Shown here: positions 1 through 5,366 of the stretch, piece by piece
Layout of the letters: each line of letters opens with the position of its first letter
Position numbering within the stretch: position 1 is the stretch's first letter
Assembly: GCA_023150495.1 (NCBI GenBank)
Contig: JAKLKT010000135.1
Span: 1 to 7,518, forward strand
Origin: Planctomycetota bacterium
Lineage (GTDB): Bacteria > Planctomycetota > PLA2
Length of the DNA stretch: 7,518 nt
Direction of reading: 5' to 3'
Program-made: the position numbers and the translations under genes
Notes under the pieces: generated by a model
Told to the model about the DNA's origin: nothing
Seen by the model: the letters and a program-made list of their open reading frames with translations, nothing else
The model's database searches: none

Positions 1-27
1 CCCCGGCGCGTGGAATCCCGCGGGGGT

Positions 28-54
28 GGCCCGGGGTACCCTCTCCCCCGGGCC
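28..54. other. GC-rich hairpin upstream of the lipoprotein gene
   Basis: A perfect 9-base inverted repeat (28-36 and 46-54, GGCCCGGGG / CCCCGGGCC) encloses a 9-base loop, and the stem can grow by two pairs after one mismatch. It ends 17 bases before the GTG start at 72. No T tract follows, so it is not a classic intrinsic terminator. It could be the 3' end of an upstream transcript or a structured leader of the operon. Nothing else in 1-71 looks like a gene or a clear promoter. Confidence 0.45.
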
Positions 55-71
55 CCCTCACCCCTCGCACC

Positions 72-1370
72 GTGCGGTTCCTCCCCCTCCTCGTGCTCCT
101 CGCCGCCTGCGCCGCGCCGCACCCCGAGCGCTACGGCACCTTCGTCGACAGGACGAAGGAGGGCAAGCACACGGTCACCCAGGTCCGGCCCTTCTACTAC
201 AAGCGCGTGGACGAGCACGGCAAGGCGGTGAACGTGCTCGCGCCGCTCGTCCGGTACCGGCAGGACGAGGTGTTCCGGCGGCTGCAGGTGTTCCCGTTCG
301 TCTACTACACCGCGCGCCACACGCCGGAGGCGGAGAAGTCCTGGTTCCTGATCCTCTTCCCGCTCGCGGTCTTCGGCACCGGGGACTTCCTCGTCCTCCC
401 CTTCGGCGGCTACTCGAACAGCCTCCTCGGGATCGACCACCTGCTGCTCGTGACGCCCTTCTACCTGCGCTCGCGCTTCGTGCGCGGGCCACCGGCCGAC
501 CCGGACGTCTTCACGGTGCACCATGTGCTCTGGCCCCTCATCGCGTGGGGCTCGGACGGCAAGGAGGACGGGCGGAGCACGCTCCGGTTCGCGCCGTTCT
601 GGGGGATCAAGAAGGGGCGCGGCGGGTTCCGCAAGGGTTTCGTGCTCTGGCCCTTCTACACGTGGCGGAAGACGCCCGACAGCCGCGCGTTCTTCGTGTT
701 CCCCTTCTACGGCCGCGACGTCTCGCCGGTCCGCTCGCACACGACGGTGATGTTCCCCTTCTACACCCGCACGCGGCACTTCGCGAGCGGGCTCGTGGAC
801 ACGAGCGTCTTCCCCTTCTACCGCCGCGCGAAGGGGAGCGCATACGTCGACGTGCGCCGCTACTGGCCCTTCTACATGTACGCGAGGGACCAGAACCAGG
901 TGACCACGGTCGCCGCATGGCCGATCTGGCGGCGGCAGTACGTGGAGACCGACCGGGAGTTCCGGCGCTGGACGTGGGTGGCGCCGCCCTTCTACCGGAA
1001 GACGACCGCCTTCCGGAAGGAGGACGGCGCGACGATGCGGAAGACCGTCGTCTGGCCCATCGGCCGATGGGAGCGGACCTACGACGGCGGCCGCGAGGTG
1101 GCCTTCCCGGTCCTCTGGCCGTACGACTCGCCGTCGCTCCGCGAGTACGGCGAGCCGTGGCGGCCGTTCGTGAGCGTGTGGCGGCGGCGCACGTGGCCGA
1201 CCGGGCACCGCGAGACCTCCGCGCTCTTCGGCCTCTACATGAACCGCCGCACCGAGGAAGCGCGCCGCGTCCGTCTCCTCTGGGGATTCACGGGCTGGGA
1301 CAGGACGGCCGAGGGAACCCACGTGCGTCTCTTCTGGGCCTTACGCTTGAAGGTCTCCGGGCCGTCATGA
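72..1370 (+). CDS. Repeat-rich predicted lipoprotein of the Mla operon
   Basis: This 432-residue protein starts at a GTG and has a short lipoprotein signal peptide: Arg2, a hydrophobic core, and the lipobox LAAC at residues 10-13, so Cys13 would be lipidated. Ala14 at the +2 position fits outer-membrane sorting by the E. coli rule. The mature part is dominated by about twenty copies of a short motif, hydrophobic-Trp/Phe-Pro-Phe/Ile-Tyr followed by Arg or Lys (for example LWPFY at 192-196, VFPFY at 209-213 and 246-250, YWPFY at 264-268). Charged loops of about ten residues separate the copies. A more hydrophobic stretch lies at about 91-130. I recognise no characterised enzyme or binding family. 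The pattern suggests many short beta strands, as in a propeller, barrel or other beta-repeat fold. The stop codon overlaps the mlaE start in ATGA, which ties the protein to lipid transport at the envelope. No Shine-Dalgarno is evident before the GTG. This start was chosen because it gives the lipobox. The coding call is strong; the function is unknown. Confidence 0.85.
   Translation: MRFLPLLVLLAACAAPHPERYGTFVDRTKEGKHTVTQVRPFYYKRVDEHGKAVNVLAPLVRYRQDEVFRRLQVFPFVYYTARHTPEAEKSWFLILFPLAVFGTGDFLVLPFGGYSNSLLGIDHLLLVTPFYLRSRFVRGPPADPDVFTVHHVLWPLIAWGSDGKEDGRSTLRFAPFWGIKKGRGGFRKGFVLWPFYTWRKTPDSRAFFVFPFYGRDVSPVRSHTTVMFPFYTRTRHFASGLVDTSVFPFYRRAKGSAYVDVRRYWPFYMYARDQNQVTTVAAWPIWRRQYVETDREFRRWTWVAPPFYRKTTAFRKEDGATMRKTVVWPIGRWERTYDGGREVAFPVLWPYDSPSLREYGEPWRPFVSVWRRRTWPTGHRETSALFGLYMNRRTEEARRVRLLWGFTGWDRTAEGTHVRLFWALRLKVSGPS
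183..1343 (+). repeat. Degenerate tandem WPFY-type protein repeats
   Basis: Motif cores lie near residues 39, 75, 96, 110, 129, 154, 175, 193, 210, 228, 247, 265, 283, 305, 328, 349, 364, 386, 404 and 421 of the lipoprotein. Spacing is most regular (17-19 residues) between residues 175 and 283. At the DNA level the nonamer CCCTTCTAC (Pro-Phe-Tyr) occurs eight times in the same frame between about 189 and 995. The repeats diverge outside the core, which points to old internal duplication under structural constraint and not recent expansion. The late copies (after residue 349) are the most degenerate. Confidence 0.8.
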
Positions 1371-2149
1371 AAGGACTCCTCGCGGTCTTCGACGCGGCGG
1401 GCTACACGCTCGAGGTGCTCGTCCGCGCGCTCGGCTTCATGTTCCGGAAGCCGCGGCTCCTCGTGACCGCGCGGATCGCGTACGACTTCGGGCTCAAGTC
1501 GCTGCCCGTCGTCAGCATCGTCGCGCTCTTCTCCGGCATGATCATCTGCCTCCAGACGGGGATCGAGATCGCGAAGTACGGGGAGGAGGAGCTCCTCGGC
1601 GATCTCGTCGCGCAGACGTTCGCGCGCGAGTTCGGCCCCTTCATGACCTGCATCATCCTCGTCGGCGCGGTCGTGAGCGCGTACGCCGCGGAGATCGGGA
1701 CGATGAAGGTCTCGGAGGAGACCGACGCCCTCGAGGTGATGTCGATCGACCCCGTCGGGTACCTCGCCGCGCCGCGCATCCTCGCGCTCAGCGTGATGAG
1801 CTTCTTCCTCACGCTCTGCGCGGACCTCGTCGGGATCCTCGGCGGCGCGCTCGTCGCGAACCAGCAGCTCGGCCTGCCCTTCCGGATCTTCTTCGACCGG
1901 GCGCTCGAGAGCCTCGAGGGACGCCAGTGGTTCGGCCTGCCGCGCGACCTCTACGCGGGCCTCGTCAAGGCCGGCATCATCGGCTTCGTGATCGCGGGCG
2001 TCGGCTGCGCGCAGGGGCTCCGCGCCATGGGCGGCGCGCTCGGCGTGGGCCGCGCGGTCCGCCGCGCCGTCATCAGCTCGATCGTCCTCATCCTGATGCT
2101 CTCGTACATCATGAGCTGGCTCATCTGGCGGGCCTTCGAAGCCGAATGA
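1367..2149 (+). CDS. mlaE: MlaE-type permease of lipid ABC transporter
   Basis: This 260-residue integral membrane protein is the permease of an MCE-associated ABC transporter, which moves phospholipid or other lipids between the inner membrane and the periplasmic MCE ring. Hydrophobic segments lie at about 47-65, 92-108, 138-165, 200-215 and 235-254. The family signature is clear: AEIGTMKVSEETDALEVM at 108-125, followed by IDP at 127-129, corresponds to the conserved cytoplasmic coupling region of MlaE/TrnD proteins. The C-terminal part keeps the conserved Gly-rich segment followed by GVGRAVRRAV at 226-235. Length matches the family (about 260). The ATG at 1367 overlaps the lipoprotein stop by four bases. 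The frame stays open far upstream, but the earlier starts would add hundreds of Arg/Ala-rich residues and are rejected. The downstream stop overlaps the mlaF start in the same way. Confidence 0.96.
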   Translation: MKGLLAVFDAAGYTLEVLVRALGFMFRKPRLLVTARIAYDFGLKSLPVVSIVALFSGMIICLQTGIEIAKYGEEELLGDLVAQTFAREFGPFMTCIILVGAVVSAYAAEIGTMKVSEETDALEVMSIDPVGYLAAPRILALSVMSFFLTLCADLVGILGGALVANQQLGLPFRIFFDRALESLEGRQWFGLPRDLYAGLVKAGIIGFVIAGVGCAQGLRAMGGALGVGRAVRRAVISSIVLILMLSYIMSWLIWRAFEAE

Positions 2150-2907
2150 TCCTCATCGACCACGTCTCCAAGGCCTTCGGCAACCGCCACGTCCTGCGGG
2201 ACTGCTGCCTCGAGATCAATCGCGGCGAGACGATGGTGATCATCGGCTCGTCGGGCACGGGGAAGTCGACCCTCCTCCGGACGATCATCGGCCTCACCGA
2301 ACCCGACTCCGGGCGCGTCTTCGTGGACGGCAAGGATGTCCACGCCCTGGGCGGGAGGGAGCTCGGCGAGCTGCGCGCGCGCATGGGCTACCTCTTCCAG
2401 AGCGGCGCGCTCATCAACTGGCTCACGGTCGCGGAGAACCTCGCGCTGCCGCTCCTCGAGAAGACGCGCCTCGAGCGGGACGAGATCGACCGGCGCATCG
2501 ACCGCGCGCTCGACCTCGTCGACCTGCGCGGCACGCGCGACCTGCGCCCCGACCAGCTGTCGGGCGGGATGCGGAAGCGCGCGGGGCTCGCGCGGAGCCT
2601 CGTCACGGAGCCGGAGATCCTGCTCTACGACGAGCCGACGACGGGCCTCGACCCCGTGACCGCGCACATCATCGACCAGGTCGTCGTCGACCTGCGGAAC
2701 AAGCTCGGCGTGACCTCCGTCGTCGTGTCGCACGACATGGAGGGGGTCTACCGGATCGCCGACCGCGTGGCGATGCTCTACGATGGGCGGATCATCGCCA
2801 CGGGGACGCCCAGCGAGTTCAAGAACGCCGTGGATCCGATCGTGCGGCAGTTCGTGCACGGCGCCCTCGAGGGGCCGCTCGCGGACCGCCGGGAGGCAAG
2901 ACGATGA
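2146..2907 (+). CDS. mlaF: MlaF-type ABC transporter ATPase
   Basis: This 253-residue cytoplasmic ATPase powers the MlaE permease. All ABC motifs are present: Walker A GSSGTGKST at 34-42, Q-loop Gln85, signature LSGGM at 138-142, Walker B ILLYDEP at 158-164 with catalytic Glu163, D-loop GLDP at 167-170 and switch His196 (SHD). LSGGMRKR and the YDEPTTGLDPVT segment are typical of the Mla/MCE-linked subfamily and separate it from amino-acid or export ATPases. The C terminus extends to about residue 253 with VRQFVHG at 233-239, which resembles the MlaF tail. The start at 2146 gives an ATGA overlap with mlaE and begins directly with the first beta strand. The stop overlaps the mlaD start. The residues needed for ATP hydrolysis all look intact. 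Confidence 0.97.
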   Translation: MILIDHVSKAFGNRHVLRDCCLEINRGETMVIIGSSGTGKSTLLRTIIGLTEPDSGRVFVDGKDVHALGGRELGELRARMGYLFQSGALINWLTVAENLALPLLEKTRLERDEIDRRIDRALDLVDLRGTRDLRPDQLSGGMRKRAGLARSLVTEPEILLYDEPTTGLDPVTAHIIDQVVVDLRNKLGVTSVVVSHDMEGVYRIADRVAMLYDGRIIATGTPSEFKNAVDPIVRQFVHGALEGPLADRREARR

Positions 2908-4100
2908 GCAAGAGGCGGAGGAACCTGCAGCGGAACCTGGTGCTCGGGGCGTTCATCCTCGGATGCCTCGCCGTGCTCACGTTCCTCACGTTCCGGCTGG
3001 GCGGTTTCAAGTTCGTCGAGCAGCTCCAGTGGACGGCCTACTTCGGCGAGGATTCGACCGTCAAGAAGGACGCGGACATCTTCGCCGCGGGCACCAAGGT
3101 GGGACGCGTCGCGCGCGTCACGCTCGTCCCCGACGACCAGATCGCGCCCGGCCACTACGTGCAGGTCGACATGCTGATCCGGGCCGACCTGAAGATCTGG
3201 GAGGACGCGACCGTCAACATGCGCTCGCGCGGCATCCTCGGGCGCGCGATCCTCGAGCTCGACCGCGGCACGCCGGGCAAGCGCGAGCTCACGCCCGACA
3301 CGCCGCTCCGCGGCCGGATGGCGGGCGACCCCTTCGAGGCGCTGAACAACCTGATCGACGAGAACCGGGACAGCGTCGGCCGCATCGCCTCCGACCTCGC
3401 CGAGGTGACCGGGCGGCTCCGGCGCGGCGAGGGGAGCATCGGCCGCATCCTCGCCGACGACGGGCTCTACCGGAAGGTCGACCGGATCGCCGACGGCCTC
3501 TCCGACGTGGTCGACCGCGCGCGCGACCCCGGGAGCTCGATCGGCGCGCTCCTCGACGACCGCGCCCTCTACGACCGCGTCCTGTCAGCGGTGTCGCGGG
3601 TCGACGAGATCGCGACCCAGATCCGGTCGGGCAAGGGCACGGTCGGCCGCCTGATGTACGACGACGACGTGGCGAGCGACCTCAAGGACGTGGTCGCGCG
3701 GCTGAGGAGCATCGCCAGGGCGGTGGACGAGGGGCAGGGCACGATCGGGAAGCTCGTCCACGACGACGAGCTGCACGAGGCGCTGGTCGAGGGCGTGCGC
3801 GCGCTGCGCAACGTGGCCGTGCGCCTCGACAGCGGGAAGGGGAGCCTCGCGCGCCTCCTCGCGGACGACGGGGAGGTCTACGACAACATCCGCGTCGCCA
3901 CCGAGGACCTCCGCGTGATGCTCGACGATGTCCGCGCGGGCAAGGGCTCGCTCGGCCTCCTCCTCAAGGACGAGAGCGCCTATCGGGAGCTGCAGCGCAT
4001 GCTCGAGAGCTTCCGCGAGACGGGCGAGGTCGCGCGCGAGAACGCGCCGCTCGCGAGCCTCGTGTCGTTCACCTCGCTCTTCTTCAACGTGCTGAACTAG
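2904..4100 (+). CDS. mlaD: MlaD-type MCE protein with long repeat tail
   Basis: This 398-residue protein would sit in the inner membrane with its bulk in the periplasm, forming the ring through which lipid passes to or from MlaE. A basic N terminus (SKRRRN) precedes one membrane segment at about 12-31. A single MCE domain follows at about 40-122, with the typical core VKKDADIFAAGTKVGRVARV at 53-72 and the RSRGILGRAILEL segment at 107-119. E. coli MlaD is about 180 residues, so this protein carries about 220 extra. The extra part is six repeats of about 34 residues starting at Gly175, then a hydrophobic end (381-398, Leu/Phe-rich). MCE proteins with similar Gly-Lys-Gly-Ser/Thr repeats are known in other bacteria. 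A periplasm-spanning role is my inference. It is the last gene of the operon, and its start overlaps mlaF by four bases. Confidence 0.94.
   Translation: MSKRRRNLQRNLVLGAFILGCLAVLTFLTFRLGGFKFVEQLQWTAYFGEDSTVKKDADIFAAGTKVGRVARVTLVPDDQIAPGHYVQVDMLIRADLKIWEDATVNMRSRGILGRAILELDRGTPGKRELTPDTPLRGRMAGDPFEALNNLIDENRDSVGRIASDLAEVTGRLRRGEGSIGRILADDGLYRKVDRIADGLSDVVDRARDPGSSIGALLDDRALYDRVLSAVSRVDEIATQIRSGKGTVGRLMYDDDVASDLKDVVARLRSIARAVDEGQGTIGKLVHDDELHEALVEGVRALRNVAVRLDSGKGSLARLLADDGEVYDNIRVATEDLRVMLDDVRAGKGSLGLLLKDESAYRELQRMLESFRETGEVARENAPLASLVSFTSLFFNVLN
3426..4040 (+). repeat. Six ~34-residue repeats in the MCE protein tail
   Basis: Repeat units begin at residues 175, 210, 243, 277, 311 and 346 (spacing 35, 33, 34, 34, 35). 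Each opens with a Gly-turn of the form G-x-G-S/T-hydrophobic-G, then hydrophobic-Leu/Met-x-x-Asp-Asp/Glu. A likely amphipathic helix with regular Val/Leu/Ile spacing follows. Unit 2 has lost one residue of the Gly turn (GSSIG), and unit 5 has Ala in place of the last Gly. The DNA of the units differs widely, so these are maintained as protein repeats and are not recent duplications. Confidence 0.88.
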
Positions 4101-4105
4101 GAACC

Positions 4106-4134
4106 GGGGGGGCCGGGGGGCCGAGGCCAAGGGG
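4106..4134 (+). other. G-run cluster just after the mlaD stop
   Basis: Five bases after the stop, a run of seven G (4106-4112), a run of six G (4115-4120), GG at 4125-4126 and GGGG at 4131-4134 lie on the coding strand. A G-quadruplex in the mRNA tail or DNA is possible but not shown. Confidence 0.3.
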
Positions 4135-4175
4135 CCGGACAGGCGACGCCGTCGGCGCACCACGCCGGTCCGGCC
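4133..4175. other. Inverted repeat in convergent gap
   Basis: GGCCGGAC (4133-4140) and GTCCGGCC (4168-4175) are perfect 8-base complements with a 27-base loop. A competing smaller stem pairs 4164-4169 with 4178-4183. There is no T tract. It may help end transcription of the mlaD operon, but this is weak. Confidence 0.3.
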
Positions 4176-4187
4176 ACACCGGCAATC

Positions 4188-4205
4188 TGCGGCACGAATG
4201 CCGCA
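4188..4205. terminator. Short perfect hairpin, possible terminator element
   Basis: TGCGGCA (4188-4194), tetraloop CGAA, then TGCCGCA (4199-4205) form a compact 7-bp stem in the gap between the converging mlaD and minus-strand genes. Neither side is followed by a T tract, so it would have to act without one, or as an RNA-protecting 3' end. Confidence 0.35.
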
Positions 4206-4217
4206 CCCCGTCACCGC

Positions 4218-4240
4218 AAGTCGTTCCCCACCAACGACTT
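4218..4240. terminator. Hairpin downstream of minus-strand operon
   Basis: AAGTCGTT (4218-4225) and AACGACTT (4233-4240) form a perfect 8-bp stem with a 7-base loop. It lies 23 bases past the stop of the minus-strand small gene and 118 bases past mlaD, so it could serve either direction. Its end competes with a second pairing: 4238-4246 with 4273-4281, nine perfect bases that reach into the last codons of the minus-strand gene. No adjacent T tract is present. Confidence 0.35.
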
Positions 4241-4262
4241 CCGCCTTAACAATCCGCATCTT

Positions 4263-4700
4263 TTACCGACGGAGGCGGAAGGTGTAGCCCTGCTCGGAGT
4301 GGCGGAGCGCGAGGAAGGGGCCCGTCTCGTCCTGGCCCCACTCGGCGTGGAACCGCTCCGGCGGCGCGCGGTCCTCGCGCCGGTTCGACGAGATCGCCGT
4401 GAGCGTGAGGATGCCGCTCTCGCTCACCGTCACGACCCCCTCGCGGCGCAGGATCTCGTAGCCGGCGTTCAGGAACACCGAGAACGCGTACGTCCCGTCG
4501 GCCGCGAAGCGGAAGCGGTACTGCTTGCCCGGCGGCAGCGGGTTCACCATCCCCGGCGGCGTGTCGATGCCCGCGAGCTGGAACTCGCCGACGAAGCGCT
4601 GCGGCAGCGGCTCGAGCCTCGCGTCCTTCGGCCAGAGGAGCGCCCACGCCCAGACGGCGGCGGCGCCCGCGAGCAGGAGGAGCGGCATGGACCGGCTCAT
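4263..4700 (-). CDS. Small membrane-anchored protein of unknown function
   Basis: This 145-residue protein has one N-terminal hydrophobic segment at about 6-23 with no lipobox Cys, so it is a membrane anchor or uncleaved signal. The rest would be periplasmic. From about residue 36 the pattern is beta-rich: GEFQL at 38-42, YRFRFAADGTYAFSVF at 61-76, VVTVSESGILTLTAI at 89-103 and a closing strand GYTFRLRR at 138-145. The alternating strands and the DGTY turn recall small lipocalin-like or beta-barrel stress proteins, but I cannot assign a family. The start at 4700 gives an ATGA overlap with ribE; Met5 (4688) is an alternative start. It is co-transcribed behind riboflavin synthase with no evident functional link. 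The coding evidence is good: the frame has a clear signal segment and GC-rich third positions. Confidence 0.8.
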   Translation of the reverse strand: MSRSMPLLLLAGAAAVWAWALLWPKDARLEPLPQRFVGEFQLAGIDTPPGMVNPLPPGKQYRFRFAADGTYAFSVFLNAGYEILRREGVVTVSESGILTLTAISSNRREDRAPPERFHAEWGQDETGPFLALRHSEQGYTFRLRR

Positions 4701-5287
4701 CCCGGATGCACCAGCGCGGCGACGTACTTCGCGAGGATGTCGCCCTCGATGTTCACGTGATCGCCCTTCCCGCGGCGCCCGAGCGTCGTGACGGCGAGCG
4801 TGTGGGGGATGAGCGCGACCGAGAACGTCCCCTTGCCGACGCCCGCGACGGTGAGGCTCACCCCGTCGATCGCGACGGAGCCCTTCTCGACGACCTGGCC
4901 GTCGAGCGCGGCCGGCACGCGGAACGTCAGCGTCACGTCGGCCCCCGCCTCGCGCCGCTCGAGCACCTCGGCCACCGCGTCCACGTGGCCCTGCACGAAG
5001 TGGCCGCCGAGGCGGTCCGCCGGACGGAGCGGGAGCTCGAGGTTCACGGGGTCGCCCGCGACGCGGCGCCCGAGCGTCGTGCGCCGGAGGGTCTCGGGGA
5101 TCGCGTCGAACGCGAGGCGGGCCCCCGAAGCCCCCACCACCGTCAGGCAGCAGCCGTCCACCGCGACCGAGTCGCCCACCTTGGCCTCGGCGGCCATGGC
5201 CCCCGCGTCCACCCAGAGCCTCACCCCCCCCTCCGCAGGGGAGAGCGAGACGATCCGCCCCATGGATTGCACGATCCCGGTGAACAC
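4697..5287 (-). CDS. ribE: Riboflavin synthase, alpha subunit
   Basis: This 196-residue enzyme makes riboflavin by dismutation of two 6,7-dimethyl-8-ribityllumazine molecules, the last step of the pathway. Two homologous lumazine-binding barrels are visible. The first has the N-terminal FTGIVQ (2-7), the GDSVAVDGCCLTV motif (38-50) and ETLRRTTLG (65-73). The second has GGHFVQGHVD (94-103), KGSVAIDGVSLTV (135-147), PHTLAVTTLG (161-170) and VNIEGDILAKY (178-188). Residues matching the E. coli active site (Ser40, Cys47, His96, His101, Asp183) are all present. Length is normal for the family. The GTG at 5287 was chosen because the family begins Met-Phe-Thr-Gly-Ile-Val. The frame remains open to 5410, but that extension would run into trmD. 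No FMN riboswitch fits in the 79 bases upstream. Other riboflavin genes are not in the window. Confidence 0.95.
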   Translation of the reverse strand: MFTGIVQSMGRIVSLSPAEGGVRLWVDAGAMAAEAKVGDSVAVDGCCLTVVGASGARLAFDAIPETLRRTTLGRRVAGDPVNLELPLRPADRLGGHFVQGHVDAVAEVLERREAGADVTLTFRVPAALDGQVVEKGSVAIDGVSLTVAGVGKGTFSVALIPHTLAVTTLGRRGKGDHVNIEGDILAKYVAALVHPG

Positions 5288-5295
5288 GGCCGGAG

Positions 5296-5301
5296 AGTAT
5301 A
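5296..5301 (-). promoter_or_regulatory. Candidate -10 box of ribE
   Basis: TATACT on the minus strand matches five of six bases of the sigma-70 -10 consensus and is a rare AT-rich island here. It ends 8 bases before the ribE GTG, so transcription would begin within about two bases of the start codon, giving a leaderless or nearly leaderless mRNA. No convincing -35 box lies 16-18 bases upstream. Confidence 0.45.
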
Positions 5302-5312
5302 GCCGCCGCGGC

Positions 5313-5341
5313 TTGACGACGGTCCTGAACCGGGGTCCAAT
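5313..5341 (+). promoter_or_regulatory. Candidate sigma-70 promoter of trmD
   Basis: TTGACG (5313-5318, five of six to consensus) is followed after 17 bases by TCCAAT (5336-5341, four of six). Transcription would start near 5348 and leave a leader of about 19 bases before the trmD GTG at 5367. Spacing is ideal and the site lies in the only gap between the divergent units. Confidence 0.5.
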
Positions 5342-5362
5342 AAGGGGTTTCCGCCCCCGGTT
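5328..5362. promoter_or_regulatory. Inverted repeat around the trmD -10 box
   Basis: AACCGGGG (5328-5335) and CCCCGGTT (5355-5362) are perfect complements with a 19-base spacer. The -10 candidate lies inside the spacer and the right arm ends four bases before the trmD start codon. It could be an operator bound by a dimeric regulator, or a hairpin if transcription begins further upstream. Neither is shown. Confidence 0.35.
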
Positions 5363-5366
5363 ACCC

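Noticed and set aside
189..995. Repeated nonamer CCCTTCTAC as a CRISPR or DNA-level repeat
   Set aside because: The copies are short, irregularly spaced and always in the reading frame encoding Pro-Phe-Tyr, so they reflect protein repeats.
26..1366. Long open frame upstream of and in frame with mlaE
   Set aside because: Its translation is Arg/Ala/Pro-rich low-complexity text without a domain. The overlapping frame from 72 has a lipobox and regular protein repeats, and the mlaE family N terminus fits the ATG at 1367.
1951..2859. Long minus-strand open frame over mlaE and mlaF
   Set aside because: It lies opposite clear mlaE and mlaF coding sequence and has no recognisable motifs; long antisense frames are expected at this GC content.
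3585..4259. Minus-strand open frame over the mlaD repeats
   Set aside because: It is antisense to the MCE repeat tail, and its His/Arg/Ala-rich text mirrors the coding strand.
5288..5366. FMN riboswitch upstream of ribE
   Set aside because: The gap is only 79 bases, shared with the trmD promoter, and lacks the conserved RFN-type elements.
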